Notes: generated by a model from the letters alone, not told the origin. DNA of 64,000 nt from Umezawaea tangerina (GCF_003002815.1 NZ_PVTF01000006.1:1-64000); one strand, 5' to 3'. Counted from the first letter of the stretch, positions 1 through 8,623 are shown. Numbers and translations are program-made.

Positions 1-347
1 AGACTCCAGGTCGAGAACGGCAGGTCGTGTTCGACCGGCCTGGACTTGACGATCTTCTTGATCTCGCGGCGTTCGGGCAGCGTGAACGTCCTGGGTCGAC
101 CGCCGGAGTATTTCGGATACAGCGAGTCGAAGCCGTCGGCGTTGAAATTGTGGATCACGTCCCGGACCCGGTCAGCACTGGTGAACGTCACCTCGGCGAC
201 CCTGGCCACCGCCATGCCCTGGGCGGACAACAGCACCATCTGCGCCCGTCGCCATGTCACCACCGACCCGGTGCCCCGACGGACGATCCGCACCAGCCGC
301 CGACCCTCGTCCTGATCGATCTCCCGGATACGTACTCGCTCTGCCAC
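1..347 (-). CDS. IS630-family transposase, N-terminal part (runs off the window)
   Basis: About 115 residues are visible, starting at a GTG (345-347) as VAERVRIREIDQDEG. The arrangement is typical of the winged-helix N-terminus of IS630/Tc1-mariner transposases. It has an HTH (residues about 20-60, with WRRAQMVLLSAQGM and VAEVTFTSADRVRDVIHNFN), then GGRPRTFTLPERREI and a basic linker. The DDE catalytic domain would lie to the left of the window, so whether the element is intact cannot be judged. Other in-frame GTG codons lie just upstream, with a stop further back. No terminal inverted repeat was recognised next to the start. The family assignment rests on pattern recognition of the HTH/GGRP segment. 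Confidence 0.75.
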   Translation of the reverse strand, partial: MAERVRIREIDQDEGRRLVRIVRRGTGSVVTWRRAQMVLLSAQGMAVARVAEVTFTSADRVRDVIHNFNADGFDSLYPKYSGGRPRTFTLPERREIKKIVKSRPVEHDLPFSTWS

Positions 348-436
348 CGGGCCAGCCTGACGCACACCCACCGCCCGGACCGAGAACCCGAGCGGCGCGT
401 CATGTCATAGCAGGGCGAACCTTGTCTGATGCGGCA

Positions 437-1915
437 CTAGTCGACGCCTTGCATCAACGCCTTGATCCGGGGCGAGAGCACGAGCAGCAGCACGCCGAGC
501 CCGATGGCGATGGCGCCGAGCACCCCGAAGTACACGACGGACGAGTCGTCGCTGTAGAGCTTCACGACCTGCGCCCCGACGCCCTGACCAGCGGCGCTGG
601 ACAGGAAGAACAGCCCCATCGTCTGCGCCGCGAACGCGCGCGGCGCCAGTTTGGTGGTCACCGAAAGACCGACCGGGGAAAGCAGCAGCTCACCGCAGGT
701 CATCACGAAGAACACCAGCACCAGCCAGAGCGGGGACACCTTGTCGTCGGGTCCGCCGGACTGGCTCGCCGCCATCGCGACGAGGAACGAGAGCCCGATG
801 AACAGCAGACCGCCGCTGAACTTGCGCGGAGTGGCGGGCTGGCGGGTGCCGAGCTTCGTCCACAGGAATGCGAACACCGGCGCCAGGACGATGATCATCA
901 CCGGGTTGATGGACTGGAAGAACGACGGCGGGAACTCGATGCCGAAGATGCTGTTGCGCACGCTCGTGTCGGCGAAGGCCGCGATCACCGTGGAGGTCTG
1001 CTCGTAGAGCAGCCAGAAGATCACGGCGGCGACGAACAGCGGGATGTAGGCGACCAGCCGGGTGCGCTCGACCGGGGTGGTCTTGGCGCTGCGCATCATG
1101 ACGGTGAAGTAGACGACCGGCAGCACGACGGACAGCACGCTGAGCAGGTTGACCATGCCCTCACCGGACAGGACGCCGAGCACGATCAGCAGCACCAGGA
1201 CGACGACCACGGCCGCGGAGACGCCGGCGATGCGGCCGATGATCAGACCGCGGTGCTCGTCCGGCAGCGGGTTGGCGGGCCGGTCGCTGGCCTCGCCGAG
1301 GTTCTTGCGGCCGAGCTGGTACTGGACGAGGCCGAGCGCCATGCCGACCGCGGCGGCGCCGAAGCCCAGGTGCCAGTTGACCTCCTGGCCGAGGAAGCCG
1401 CAGACCAGCGGGGCGACGAACGCGCCGAGGTTCACGCCCATGTAGAAGATCGAGAAGCCGCCGTCGCGCCTCGGGTCGTGCTCGTCGTAGAGCCCGCCGA
1501 CGATGTTCGACACGTTCGGCTTGAGCAGCCCGGTGCCGAGCACGATGAGGATCAGACCCAGGTACACGCCCGCGAGCCCGATGGGCAGCGCCAGCGCGAT
1601 GTGCCCCAGCATGATCAGGGCACCGCCGTAGAGCACGGCGCGCTGGCTGCCGAACACGCGGTCGGCGAGCCAGCCGCCGCCCACGCCCGCCATGTAGACC
1701 GACGAGCCGTAGATCGCGACCAGCGAGAGCGCGGCGCTCTTGTCGACGCCCAGACCGCCCTCGGACACCGAGTAGTACAGGTAGTAGGCGAGGATCGCCT
1801 TCATCCCGTAGTAGGAGAACCGCTCCCACAGCTCGGTGAAGAACAACGTGCTCAGGCCCTTCGGGTGACCGAAGAACCCTTGCTGCGGTGCCTTGGCTGC
1901 GCTTGTGGCGCTCAA
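437..1915 (-). CDS. Proton-dependent oligopeptide transporter (POT/PTR2 family)
   Basis: This 492-residue polytopic membrane protein is predicted to import di- and tripeptides with protons. The N-terminus carries the POT signature: FFTELWERFSYYGMKAIL at residues about 26-43 contains the ExxERFxYYG motif that couples protons and peptide. The second family motif region (GLYDEHDPRRDGGFSIFYMG, about 140-160) is also recognisable. Length and roughly 14 hydrophobic segments fit bacterial DtpT-like members. The start is a TTG at 1913-1915, chosen because a GGGAG ribosome site lies 7 nt upstream and the residues after it match the usual short tail before the first helix. It is transcribed alone and diverges from the DinB-like gene. 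Substrate range is inferred from the family. Confidence 0.9.
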   Translation of the reverse strand: MSATSAAKAPQQGFFGHPKGLSTLFFTELWERFSYYGMKAILAYYLYYSVSEGGLGVDKSAALSLVAIYGSSVYMAGVGGGWLADRVFGSQRAVLYGGALIMLGHIALALPIGLAGVYLGLILIVLGTGLLKPNVSNIVGGLYDEHDPRRDGGFSIFYMGVNLGAFVAPLVCGFLGQEVNWHLGFGAAAVGMALGLVQYQLGRKNLGEASDRPANPLPDEHRGLIIGRIAGVSAAVVVVLVLLIVLGVLSGEGMVNLLSVLSVVLPVVYFTVMMRSAKTTPVERTRLVAYIPLFVAAVIFWLLYEQTSTVIAAFADTSVRNSIFGIEFPPSFFQSINPVMIIVLAPVFAFLWTKLGTRQPATPRKFSGGLLFIGLSFLVAMAASQSGGPDDKVSPLWLVLVFFVMTCGELLLSPVGLSVTTKLAPRAFAAQTMGLFFLSSAAGQGVGAQVVKLYSDDSSVVYFGVLGAIAIGLGVLLLVLSPRIKALMQGVD

Positions 1916-2069
1916 AGCTCAACTCCCTCACGTCGACGTCGGCACACCGGCGTGCCGACCACGCAGATTAGGCCGTACGGGTGTACCGGCCGAACCGGGG
2001 CGTCCACCATGTGGCCCAGGCCACTTCCTCGAGGTGCGTACCCCGAAATCCTTTGGTCCACTCGTGGGT

Positions 2070-2633
2070 GTGGAACTGATCGAGGCACACGGACTGGCCA
2101 TCAGGGAGTTCGACCGGCGGGTGCGGCGGGTGCGACCGGAGCAGTGGTCGCTCGACACGCCGTGCGAGAAGTGGTCGGTCCGGGATCTGGTGGGCCACAT
2201 CGTGCACGAGCAGCTGTGGGCGCCCGAACTGCTGGCGGGCTGCACGCCGGAGCAGGTGGGCGACCGCTTCGACGGCGACAACCTCGGCGCCGACCCGGTG
2301 CACTCGTGGGTGCTGGCCGCGGCCGCCGCGCGCGAGGCGTGGATCACGCCGAAGGCGCTGCTGCGGCCCGTGCACCTGAGCTTCGGCAAGAGCACCGCCG
2401 TGGAGTACGGGTGGCAGATGACGACCGACCTCGCCGTGCACTCGTGGGACCTGGCGCGGGCCATCGGCGCGGACGAGCGGATCGACCCGAACCTGGCGCT
2501 GGCCGTGCTGGAGTACCTGGAGCCGCAGGTCGACTCGTGGCGCTCGATGGGCGTGTTCGGGCCCGCGGTACCGGTTCCGGACGACACCGACGTGGAGACC
2601 CGGCTCCTCGCCGTCACCGGCAGAACGCCCTAA
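2070..2633 (+). CDS. TIGR03086 / maleylpyruvate-isomerase-N (DinB-fold) family protein
   Basis: The product has about 187 residues. The segment WSLDTPCEKWSVRDLVGHIV (residues about 25-44) is the hallmark of actinobacterial DinB-fold proteins of the TIGR03086 / mycothiol-dependent maleylpyruvate isomerase N group. The histidine in this motif and those in the later MTTDLAVHSWDLARA segment are the usual metal-site ligands. The family contains thiol-dependent transferases and isomerases, but most members have no known substrate. The GTG at 2070 was taken as start because homology-like sequence begins there. A GTG at 2064 is equally possible, and upstream extensions read as non-coding. No operon partner: it diverges from the peptide transporter and the chitosanase has its own promoter. 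Confidence 0.75.
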   Translation: MELIEAHGLAIREFDRRVRRVRPEQWSLDTPCEKWSVRDLVGHIVHEQLWAPELLAGCTPEQVGDRFDGDNLGADPVHSWVLAAAAAREAWITPKALLRPVHLSFGKSTAVEYGWQMTTDLAVHSWDLARAIGADERIDPNLALAVLEYLEPQVDSWRSMGVFGPAVPVPDDTDVETRLLAVTGRTP

Positions 2634-2665
2634 CCGGACATAGATCCAGGTTTCACCCACCGCCC

Positions 2666-2695
2666 TTGACCGCCGTCGGCCGCCGGGGCCATAGT
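2666..2695 (+). promoter_or_regulatory. Putative vegetative-type promoter of the chitosanase gene
   Basis: TTGACC (2666-2671) and CATAGT (2690-2695) are separated by 18 bases, a plausible -35/-10 pair for the main sigma factor. It would start transcription near 2702, just before the palindrome at 2714-2732. Prediction from consensus only. Confidence 0.45.
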
Positions 2696-2713
2696 CAGCA
2701 CGCCGCCGCATTA

Positions 2714-2732
2714 GAAAGGAAACTTTCCTATC
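2714..2732 (+). promoter_or_regulatory. Palindromic operator upstream of chitosanase (CsnR-box-like)
   Basis: The core AGGAAACTTTCCT (2717-2729) is a perfect 13-base palindrome around a central C. Pairing resumes outside one mismatch (GA at 2714-2715 with TC at 2731-2732). It lies between the predicted transcription start and the ribosome site at 2733-2740, where a bound repressor would block transcription. I recall that streptomycete chitosanase genes carry a very similar AGGAAAnTTTCCT palindrome bound by the ROK-family repressor CsnR. The match is from memory and no csnR gene is in this window. Confidence 0.65.
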
Positions 2733-2745
2733 GAAAGAGGTGGCT

Positions 2746-3462
2746 ATGCGTAGGCCCTCCCGCTTCGGCGCCGGTCTGCTCGTCCTCGGCGCGGTCGTCG
2801 CGTCGACCCTGACCTCCGCCGGCGCGCAAGCCGACGTCCGCGGCCCGGACACCGCCGCACGGGACGTGTCGGCGCAAGCAGGTCCGACCGCCGCCGCGCT
2901 GCTCGCCAAGCTCACGTCGTGCTCCCAGATCTCGTCGGGCAAGTACCGCTCCGACGAGGAGACGTCGGCGAACATCCCGGTCTGCGGCAAGAACGGAGCC
3001 GTCTGGTACAAGGCCGACCTCGACATCGACTGCGACGGCAAGGTCACGGCGAAGTGCAACGGCGACACCGACCCGTGGTTCCAGGACGACACCGCGTTCC
3101 ACGACTCCAAGGGCGCGCCGCTGCAGGCCGACAAGCTGCCCTACGTCGTCGTGCCCAGCCCGAGCGGCACGTGGGACTACCGGAACTCCGGCATCTCCGG
3201 CGGCGGCATCGTCGCGGTGATCTACAACAACAAGGTCGAGTACGCGGTGGTCGGCGACACCGGACCCACCGCGATCATCGGTGAGGCGTCCTACGCCACC
3301 GCCGTGGACCTGGGTATCAACCCGGACCCCGAGAACGGCGGCACCGACGGCCCGGTGCACTACCTCTACTTCAAGAACTCGAAGGTCTCCCCCATCGAGG
3401 ACCACGCGAAGGCCACCTCGCAGGGCGCCGCGCTGGCGCAGGCGTTCATCGACCAGAACTAG
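2746..3462 (+). CDS. Secreted chitosanase, glycoside hydrolase family 75
   Basis: This predicted 238-residue exported enzyme hydrolyses chitosan. A signal peptide covers residues 1-29 (basic MRRPSR, hydrophobic core, AQA cleavage site). The mature part shows the GH75 pattern: WYKADLDIDCDGK near 88-99, four cysteines within residues 59-104 that could form disulfides, and the catalytic pair in VVGDTGPTAIIGEAS. D171 and E180 correspond to the Asp/Glu dyad known for fungal and streptomycete GH75 enzymes. The ATG at 2746 is preferred over the GTG at 2740 because an AGAGG ribosome site ends 5-6 nt before it. No carbohydrate-binding module follows. It is monocistronic with its own promoter and palindromic operator, consistent with induction by chitosan oligomers. 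Confidence 0.9.
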   Translation: MRRPSRFGAGLLVLGAVVASTLTSAGAQADVRGPDTAARDVSAQAGPTAAALLAKLTSCSQISSGKYRSDEETSANIPVCGKNGAVWYKADLDIDCDGKVTAKCNGDTDPWFQDDTAFHDSKGAPLQADKLPYVVVPSPSGTWDYRNSGISGGGIVAVIYNNKVEYAVVGDTGPTAIIGEASYATAVDLGINPDPENGGTDGPVHYLYFKNSKVSPIEDHAKATSQGAALAQAFIDQN

Positions 3463-3468
3463 CGCCTT

Positions 3469-3522
3469 CCAGGTCGGGTCATGGGTTCGCCCATCGGGAG
3501 CTCACCCATGACCCCTACCTGG
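3469..3522 (+). terminator. Hairpin terminator after chitosanase
   Basis: GGTCATGGGT (3477-3486) pairs with ACCCATGACC (3504-3513), with an outer CCAGGT/ACCTGG pairing (3469-3474 / 3517-3522). There is no U-run, as is common in high-GC actinobacteria. It begins a few bases after the chitosanase stop codon. Confidence 0.75.
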
Positions 3523-3675
3523 AACGGGCGGGGCTCCCGAACCATGCCTCGGACCCGCGTTCCGCCCCCTCGGCCTCTCCCCCTGCGGTCGAGGGGAGCG
3601 GAACGCGTCGTGCGGCCGTCGCCATGCCCCTGGCGGCCCCCCGGTCCGCCGCACCACACCGTTCTAGCCGCTGGG

Positions 3676-3725
3676 CGTTGTCCGGTGTCGGCGAGGCGAA
3701 GCCTGACAACCAGGTCCGGACAACG
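3676..3725. repeat. Inverted repeat with 30-nt spacer, possible terminator of the DUF4262 gene
   Basis: CGTTGTCCGG (3676-3685) and CCGGACAACG (3716-3725) are perfect 10-base inverted repeats just downstream of the minus-strand DUF4262 gene. The long spacer makes it a weaker terminator candidate. No gene is visible in the rest of 3523-3746. Confidence 0.4.
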
Positions 3726-3746
3726 CGAGGGCCGCTCGTGATCGGT

Positions 3747-4259
3747 TCAGGGGCCGTTGACGCCCGGCTGCCAGCTCTCCGGGTGGCCGCTCTCGGTCAG
3801 CAGCAGCTGCCAGTCTCCGAACCCGGCCGGGGCAGTCGGCTGCCACGGCCAGTCGCCCTGCGGGGTCGGCACGACGAGCTGCACCGCCGGGAAATCGCCC
3901 TTGTAGTAGAGCAGGAACGCGCTGCCGAAGAACTCCGGGTAGAACCCCTTGAACACCCGCTCGAACGTGACCGGGACACCCTGGAAGAAGTCGTGGTAGA
4001 GCTGCCCCGGCACGAACCGCTCACCCTCGCGGGCGCGTTTCGCGTAGGCGTTGAGGAGCACGGTGGCGGCGTCACCGGGCAGTCCGACGACGACCGCCTC
4101 GGCCACCCCGAACCGCCGCCAGTTGCCGACCGTGAACGAGTACGGCGCGCCCTCGGAGTCCTCCGGCACGCACACGACGGCGTGGCCGTGCAGGTCGGCC
4201 TGCTGGAGCAGCCAGGCACGGAGGTCGATTTCCTCTTGGGGGTAGGGCGGGATCGTCAC
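3747..4259 (-). CDS. DUF4262 domain protein
   Basis: The protein has 170 residues. Its order of motifs matches DUF4262: an N-terminal EEIDLRAWLLQQADLHGHAVV helix, PYSFTVGNWRRFGVAEAVVVGL (residues about 38-60), then FVPGQLYHDFFQGVPVTFERV and a C-terminal PQGDWPW block. The family is widespread in actinobacteria, has no established biochemical role, and lacks signal or membrane segments here. The GTG at 4257-4259 is used as start, with a G-rich site 5 nt upstream. It sits downstream of yebC on the same strand but is separated by a strong hairpin, so it probably has its own transcript or depends on read-through. Function unknown. Confidence 0.8.
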   Translation of the reverse strand: MTIPPYPQEEIDLRAWLLQQADLHGHAVVCVPEDSEGAPYSFTVGNWRRFGVAEAVVVGLPGDAATVLLNAYAKRAREGERFVPGQLYHDFFQGVPVTFERVFKGFYPEFFGSAFLLYYKGDFPAVQLVVPTPQGDWPWQPTAPAGFGDWQLLLTESGHPESWQPGVNGP

Positions 4260-4292
4260 GCCCCCATTCTGCCTGCCCCGCACAACGGCGAA

Positions 4293-4319
4293 GGGACCCC
4301 CACCGACGGTGGGAGTCCC
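4293..4319 (-). terminator. Hairpin terminator after yebC
   Basis: GGGAC...CCACC pairs with GGTGG...GTCCC across a short GAC loop between the yebC stop and the DUF4262 start. It is a likely intrinsic terminator for the pdxT-yebC transcript. Confidence 0.7.
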
Positions 4320-4336
4320 CCCTGGCACGGCGAGCT

Positions 4337-5086
4337 CTAGTCGATCTCGGCCATGACCTCGTCGGAGACGTCGAAGTTCGCGAAGACGTTCTGCACGTCG
4401 TCGCAGTCCTCCAGGGCGTCGATCAGCTTGAAGATCTTGCGGGCGCCCTCGGCCTCCAGGGCCACGGTGACCGACGGCAGGAAGTTCGAGTCGGCCGAGT
4501 CGTAGTCGTACCCGGCGTCCTGCAGCGCCTTGCGCACGCCGACCAGGTCCGTCGCCTCGGACACGACCTCGAAGCTGTCGCCCAGGTCGTTGACCTCCTC
4601 CGCACCCGCGTCGAGCACGGCCATGAGCACGTCGTCCTCGGACAGCCCGGCCTTGGGCAGGATCACGACGCCCTTGCGGCTGAACATGTACGACACCGAG
4701 CCGGGGTCGGCCATCGAGCCGCCGTTGCGGGTCATCGCGGTGCGCACCTCGCCCGCCGCGCGGTTGCGGTTGTCGGTGAGGCACTCGATCAGCACGGCCA
4801 CGCCGTTCGGGCCGTAGCCCTCGTACATGATCGTCTGCCAGTCGGCGCCGCCCGCCTCCTCACCGCCGCCGCGCTTGCGGGCGCGCTCGATGTTGTCGAC
4901 CGGCACCGAGTTCTTGCGCGCCTTCTGGACCGCGTCGTACAGCGTGGGGTTGCCCTCGAGGTCACTACCACCGGTGCGAGCGGCCACCTCGATGTTCTTG
5001 ATCAGCTTCGCGAAGAGCTTGCCCCGCTTGGCGTCGATCGCGGCCTTCTTGTGCTTGGTGGTAGCCCACTTGGAGTGGCCGCTCAT
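4337..5086 (-). CDS. yebC: YebC/PmpR family regulator or translation factor (TACO1-like)
   Basis: This 249-residue protein matches the family throughout. [22 protein letters not shown] at the N-terminus and [23 protein letters not shown] around 90-110 are hallmark segments, followed by the acidic central domain and a C-terminal PSVTVALE-type domain. YebC-like proteins bind DNA as regulators in some bacteria, and members are now linked to relieving ribosome stalling on proline-rich sequences. A consensus GGAGGAAAG ribosome site directly precedes the ATG. It lies 30 bp downstream of pdxT, the order seen across actinobacteria (pdxS-pdxT-yebC-ruvC). Here pdxS is 8 kb away and no ruvCAB follows. 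Cytoplasmic. Confidence 0.97.
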   Translation of the reverse strand: MSGHSKWATTKHKKAAIDAKRGKLFAKLIKNIEVAARTGGSDLEGNPTLYDAVQKARKNSVPVDNIERARKRGGGEEAGGADWQTIMYEGYGPNGVAVLIECLTDNRNRAAGEVRTAMTRNGGSMADPGSVSYMFSRKGVVILPKAGLSEDDVLMAVLDAGAEEVNDLGDSFEVVSEATDLVGVRKALQDAGYDYDSADSNFLPSVTVALEAEGARKIFKLIDALEDCDDVQNVFANFDVSDEVMAEID

Positions 5087-5116
5087 CTTTCCTCCGTCAC
5101 ATGCGACACAACACGC

Positions 5117-5740
5117 TCAGCCCGCTGAGCGAACGATTTCCACGAAAAGGCGGTGCACTCGCCCGTCACCGGTCAGCTCCGGGTGGAACGCGGTGGCGAG
5201 GACGTGCCCCTGCCGGACCGCGACGATCCTACCGGCGGCCTCGCCCGCCGTCGGGGATTCCGGCACCCTGGCGAGCACGTCGACACCGCCGCCGGAGGAC
5301 TCGACCCACGGGGCGCGGATGAAGACGGCGTGCACCGGGCCGTCCTCGACACCCTGGAAGTCCAGGTCCTCCTCGAACGAGTCGACCTGCCGGCCGAACG
5401 CGTTGCGGCGCACCACGACGTCCAGCCCGCCGAGCTGGTGCTGGTCCGGCCGCCCGTCGATGACCTTGTCCGCGAGCAGGATCATCCCCGCGCACGACCC
5501 GTAGGCGGGTAGTCCGTCGGCCAGCCGGGCGCGCAGCGGTTCGAGCAGCTCGAACGTGTGCAGCAGCCTGCTGATGGTGGTCGACTCGCCACCGGGGAGC
5601 ACCAGGCCGTCGACCTCGGCCAGCTCCTCCGGGCGGCGCACCGGGCGGGCTACGACGTCGCACTCGGCGAGGGCGATGAGGTGCTCGCGCACATCGCCCT
5701 GGAGGGCGAGCACGCCGACGACGGGCTGGGCTGGCGACAC
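5117..5740 (-). CDS. pdxT: Pyridoxal 5'-phosphate synthase glutaminase subunit PdxT
   Basis: This 207-residue class-I glutamine amidotransferase releases ammonia from glutamine and passes it to PdxS for pyridoxal phosphate synthesis. Catalytic Cys83 lies in GSCAGM, and the His186/Glu188 pair in AFHPELTGD completes the triad. LPGGESTT (residues 48-55) is the oxyanion/glutamine loop typical of PdxT. The start is a GTG at 5738-5740, where the conserved [13 protein letters not shown] follows after a few residues. It is transcribed with yebC. Its partner pdxS is encoded at 14.06-14.97 kb on the same strand, so the normal pdxST operon is split by about 8 kb of unrelated genes. Confidence 0.97.
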   Translation of the reverse strand: MSPAQPVVGVLALQGDVREHLIALAECDVVARPVRRPEELAEVDGLVLPGGESTTISRLLHTFELLEPLRARLADGLPAYGSCAGMILLADKVIDGRPDQHQLGGLDVVVRRNAFGRQVDSFEEDLDFQGVEDGPVHAVFIRAPWVESSGGGVDVLARVPESPTAGEAAGRIVAVRQGHVLATAFHPELTGDGRVHRLFVEIVRSAG

Positions 5741-5825
5741 GGCTGCGTTTTCCCCGGTCTGGTCGTGGGCTTCGGTCGCACCACCCTAGTACGACGCGTG
5801 ATCACGGCTGGTGAAGGGCCGTGGT

Positions 5826-5854
5826 ACCGGCGGACGGGCGGTCCGTCCGCCGGT
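5826..5854 (-). terminator. Hairpin terminator after the amino-acid permease
   Basis: A 12-base perfect stem, ACCGGCGGACGG (5826-5837) with CCGTCCGCCGGT (5843-5854), encloses a 5-nt loop immediately downstream of the permease stop codon. Confidence 0.8.
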
Positions 5855-5861
5855 GGCGGGC

Positions 5862-7295
5862 TCAGTTCTCCGGGAGGGCGACCCGCTCCTCGTCGGGCAC
5901 GACGGCGGGGCGGCGGGCCTGGACGGCCTTCCAGCCGACGGTCAGCACGACGACGAGGACGGGGATGGACCAGAACGCCACCCGTTCCGCCGTGCCCGCG
6001 AACGCCATCAGCACCAGCACCAGCGCGAGGAAGCCGAGGGTGGCCCAGTTCGTGTAGGGCGCGCCCGGCATCCGGTAGCCGGGCCGTTCGACCTCGCCGC
6101 GCAGGGCCGAGGCCCGCAGCCGGAGCTGGCAGACGATGATCGTGGCCCAGGTCGCGACCACGCCGAGCGAGGCGATGGCGATCGCGATGTCGAACGCCTC
6201 CTTCGGCACGACGTAGTTCAGGACCACACCCGCCAGGTAGACCACCGACGTGAACAGCACGCCGCCGTAGGGCACGTGGTTGCGGCTCATCCGGCCGGTG
6301 AAGACGGGCGCCTCGCCCTTCTGCGCCAACGACTTGAGCACCCGGCCGGTGGAGTAGAGGCCGGAGTTGCACGACGACAGCGCGGCGGTGAGCACGACGG
6401 CGTTCATCACGTCGCCCACCCACGCCAGGCCGAGCTGGGAGAAGACCGTGACGAACGGGCTCTCCAGGCCGCTGTAGGCGTGCCACGGGAGCAGCATCGT
6501 CAGCAGCAGCACGGAGCCGACGTAGAACACCGCGATCCGGTAGACCACGCCGTTGATGGCCCTCGGGAGGACCTTGCCGGGCTCCTTGGTCTCCCCCGCC
6601 GCGATTCCGACGAGCTCGATACCCGAATAGGCGAAAATCACCGCCTGGAGGGTCATCAGCGCGATTCCGACACCTGCCGGGAAGAATCCACCGGATCCGG
6701 TGACGTTGTGCAGCCCGGCCGTCGTGCCGCCGATCTCGGCACCGCCGACCACGAGTGCGACACCGGTGAACAGGAACACCACGATCGCGGTCACCTTGAC
6801 GACGGAGAACCAGAACTCCAGCTCGCCGAACAGCTTCACCGACAACAGGTTCACGACCACCAGGAACGCGAGCGCCACCAGTGCGGTGATCCACTGCGGC
6901 AGGTCCGGGAACCAGCGGTGCATGTAGATGGCGACCGCCGTGATCTCCGCGATCCCGGTCATCGCCCAGTTCACCCAGTACATCCAGCCGGACGCGAACC
7001 CGGCCCACGGGGCGATGAACTCGCGGGCGTACTCGACGAAGCTGCCGGTCGTCGCGCGGTGCAGGACGAGCTCCCCCAGGGCTCTCATCACGAAGAACGC
7101 CGCCGTGCCGCACAACGCGTAGGACAGGATGAGCGCCGGGCCCGCCGTGGCGAGCCTGCCGCCGGCACCCAGGAACAGCCCGACCCCGATGGCGCCGCCG
7201 ATCGCGATCATCTGCACCTGGCGCTTGCTCAGCGCCTTGCTGAACTCGTCGGCGTCGGGCACGTCGTCGCCCTCCGCGGGCGTCGTTGCCTGCAC
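5862..7295 (-). CDS. Amino acid permease, APC superfamily AAT type (AnsP/GabP-like)
   Basis: The product has about 477 residues with 12 hydrophobic segments. The first membrane block reads MIAIGGAIGVGLFLGAG (residues about 28-44), the helix-1 substrate motif of the AAT family. FAYSGIELVGIAAGE in helix 6 is the matching signature. The family carries amino acids such as asparagine, GABA or aromatic amino acids by proton symport. The C-terminal part, with a PGYRMPGAPYTNW loop, is standard. The GTG at 7293-7295 was chosen because an AAAGGAT site lies 5-8 nt upstream, and a longer N-terminus would be Arg-rich and unlike the family. It follows the Cys/Met lyase gene on the same strand but is separated by a hairpin. 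Substrate not determinable. Confidence 0.9.
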   Translation of the reverse strand: MQATTPAEGDDVPDADEFSKALSKRQVQMIAIGGAIGVGLFLGAGGRLATAGPALILSYALCGTAAFFVMRALGELVLHRATTGSFVEYAREFIAPWAGFASGWMYWVNWAMTGIAEITAVAIYMHRWFPDLPQWITALVALAFLVVVNLLSVKLFGELEFWFSVVKVTAIVVFLFTGVALVVGGAEIGGTTAGLHNVTGSGGFFPAGVGIALMTLQAVIFAYSGIELVGIAAGETKEPGKVLPRAINGVVYRIAVFYVGSVLLLTMLLPWHAYSGLESPFVTVFSQLGLAWVGDVMNAVVLTAALSSCNSGLYSTGRVLKSLAQKGEAPVFTGRMSRNHVPYGGVLFTSVVYLAGVVLNYVVPKEAFDIAIAIASLGVVATWATIIVCQLRLRASALRGEVERPGYRMPGAPYTNWATLGFLALVLVLMAFAGTAERVAFWSIPVLVVVLTVGWKAVQARRPAVVPDEERVALPEN

Positions 7296-7324
7296 GGTGA
7301 AATCCTTTCGCGAATTCGTTTCGC

Positions 7325-7347
7325 GTCGGAACCTCCCGCGTTCCGAC
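7325..7347 (-). terminator. Short hairpin between the PLP lyase and permease genes
   Basis: GTCGGAAC (7325-7332) pairs perfectly with GTTCCGAC (7340-7347) across a 7-nt loop. It is a likely terminator for the lyase gene or a 5' element of the permease transcript. Confidence 0.5.
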
Positions 7348-7390
7348 CCGGACCCGCGGGTGACGCGCGCCACCCGCAGGTCGCAGGACG

Positions 7391-8623
7391 TTAGAGGTTG
7401 TGCACGCTCAGTGGGAAATCGCTTGAGGAAGCCTTGACGTAATCGAGGTCACAGGAATTCCATTCACGCGAAAGGGCTTTGTCGAGATCTTCCCAAATGT
7501 CCTCGACGTCCTCCAGACCGACGCTGAGCCGCAGCAGGTTCTCCGGGACCCCGCACGCGTTCCGGTCCGCGCTGGGCACGAGCCGGTGGGTCAGCCCGGC
7601 GGGGTGCTCGATCAGCGTGTCGACCGATCCGAGGCTCACCGCGGGCGTGATCAGGCCCAGTCCGCGCACCACGTCCGTCGGGTTCTCGCGGGTGGTGAAC
7701 GCGAGCACCGCGCCGGGTCCGCGCAGCTGCCGCCCGAGCAGACCCGCCGGGTCGGCGCCCGGCAGGCTCGGGTGGCGGACCGCGCCGACGGCCGGGTGCT
7801 CGGCCAGCCTGCGGGCGATCTCGACCGCGCTGCGCTGCGCGGCCTCCACGCGCAGCGGCAGCGTGGCCAGACCGCGGTGCATCAGGTAACCGCCGAGCGG
7901 GTGCAGCACCGCGCCCGTGACGATCCGCACCTGGCGCAGGGCACCCGCCCGTTCGGCGTCGCAGGCCACCACGCCGCCCAGCACGTCGCCGTGGCCGCCG
8001 AGGTACTTGGTGCCGGAGTGCAGGACGTAGGCGGCGCCGTGGGCGGCCGGGTTCTGCAGGACGGGCGTGGCGAAGGTGTTGTCGACCATCACCGGGACGG
8101 TCCCGGCCCCCGCGACGACCGCGGCGATGTCGGCCAGGTCGAGGTTCGGGTTGGCGGGCGTCTCCAGCACGACCAGACCGGTGTCCGGAGTGATCGCGTC
8201 GGCCACCCGGTCCGCGGTGGCGTAGGTGGTGCGCACGCCGAGCAGGCCGGAGGACAGCAGGTGGTCCGTGCCGCCGTAGAGCGGGCGCACGGCCACCACG
8301 TGCGACTTGCCGCGCAGGACGGTCGCGGCCTGGACGACGGCGGTCACGGCGGCCATGCCGCTGCCGAACGCCACCGCCTGCTCCGTGCCCTCCAGCCGCG
8401 CGAGCGCGCGCTCGAACCGCGCCACGGTCGGGTTGTGCAGCCGGGCGTAGACCGGCGACGCGGCCTCCGCCGCCCCGTCCGCGAAGCTCTGCAACGCCTC
8501 GCCGCCCGCGGCCTGGTCCGGGATCGGGTAGGTCGTCGACAGGTCGATCGGCGCCGCGTGCACCCCCAGCGCTCCGAGGTCCTCGCGTCCGCCGTGCACG
8601 GCAGTCGTCCGCATACCCGCCAT
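7391..8623 (-). CDS. Cys/Met metabolism PLP-dependent lyase (methionine gamma-lyase/cystathionine lyase type)
   Basis: This 410-residue fold-type I PLP enzyme belongs to the trans-sulfuration group. YARLHNPTVARFERALARLEG (about 59-79) and the PLP lysine motif YVLHSGTKYLGGHGD (about 195-210) are diagnostic. SLGSVDTLIEHPAGLTH near the C-terminus is the typical active-site loop. Members cleave or exchange groups on cystathionine, homocysteine or methionine, and sequence alone does not separate these. The ATG at 8621-8623 has an AGGAGG ribosome site 5 nt upstream. An unusual tail of about 20 residues ends SSDFPLSVHNL. A Lrp/AsnC regulator gene is divergently placed, the common arrangement for methionine gamma-lyase-like genes, so amino-acid-responsive control is likely. 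Confidence 0.88.
   Translation of the reverse strand: MAGMRTTAVHGGREDLGALGVHAAPIDLSTTYPIPDQAAGGEALQSFADGAAEAASPVYARLHNPTVARFERALARLEGTEQAVAFGSGMAAVTAVVQAATVLRGKSHVVAVRPLYGGTDHLLSSGLLGVRTTYATADRVADAITPDTGLVVLETPANPNLDLADIAAVVAGAGTVPVMVDNTFATPVLQNPAAHGAAYVLHSGTKYLGGHGDVLGGVVACDAERAGALRQVRIVTGAVLHPLGGYLMHRGLATLPLRVEAAQRSAVEIARRLAEHPAVGAVRHPSLPGADPAGLLGRQLRGPGAVLAFTTRENPTDVVRGLGLITPAVSLGSVDTLIEHPAGLTHRLVPSADRNACGVPENLLRLSVGLEDVEDIWEDLDKALSREWNSCDLDYVKASSSDFPLSVHNL

Noticed and set aside
254-2812. Very long open frame opposite the peptide transporter
   Set aside because: It is His/Arg/Asp-rich shadow sequence antisense to a clear transporter gene, a common artefact of high-GC DNA.
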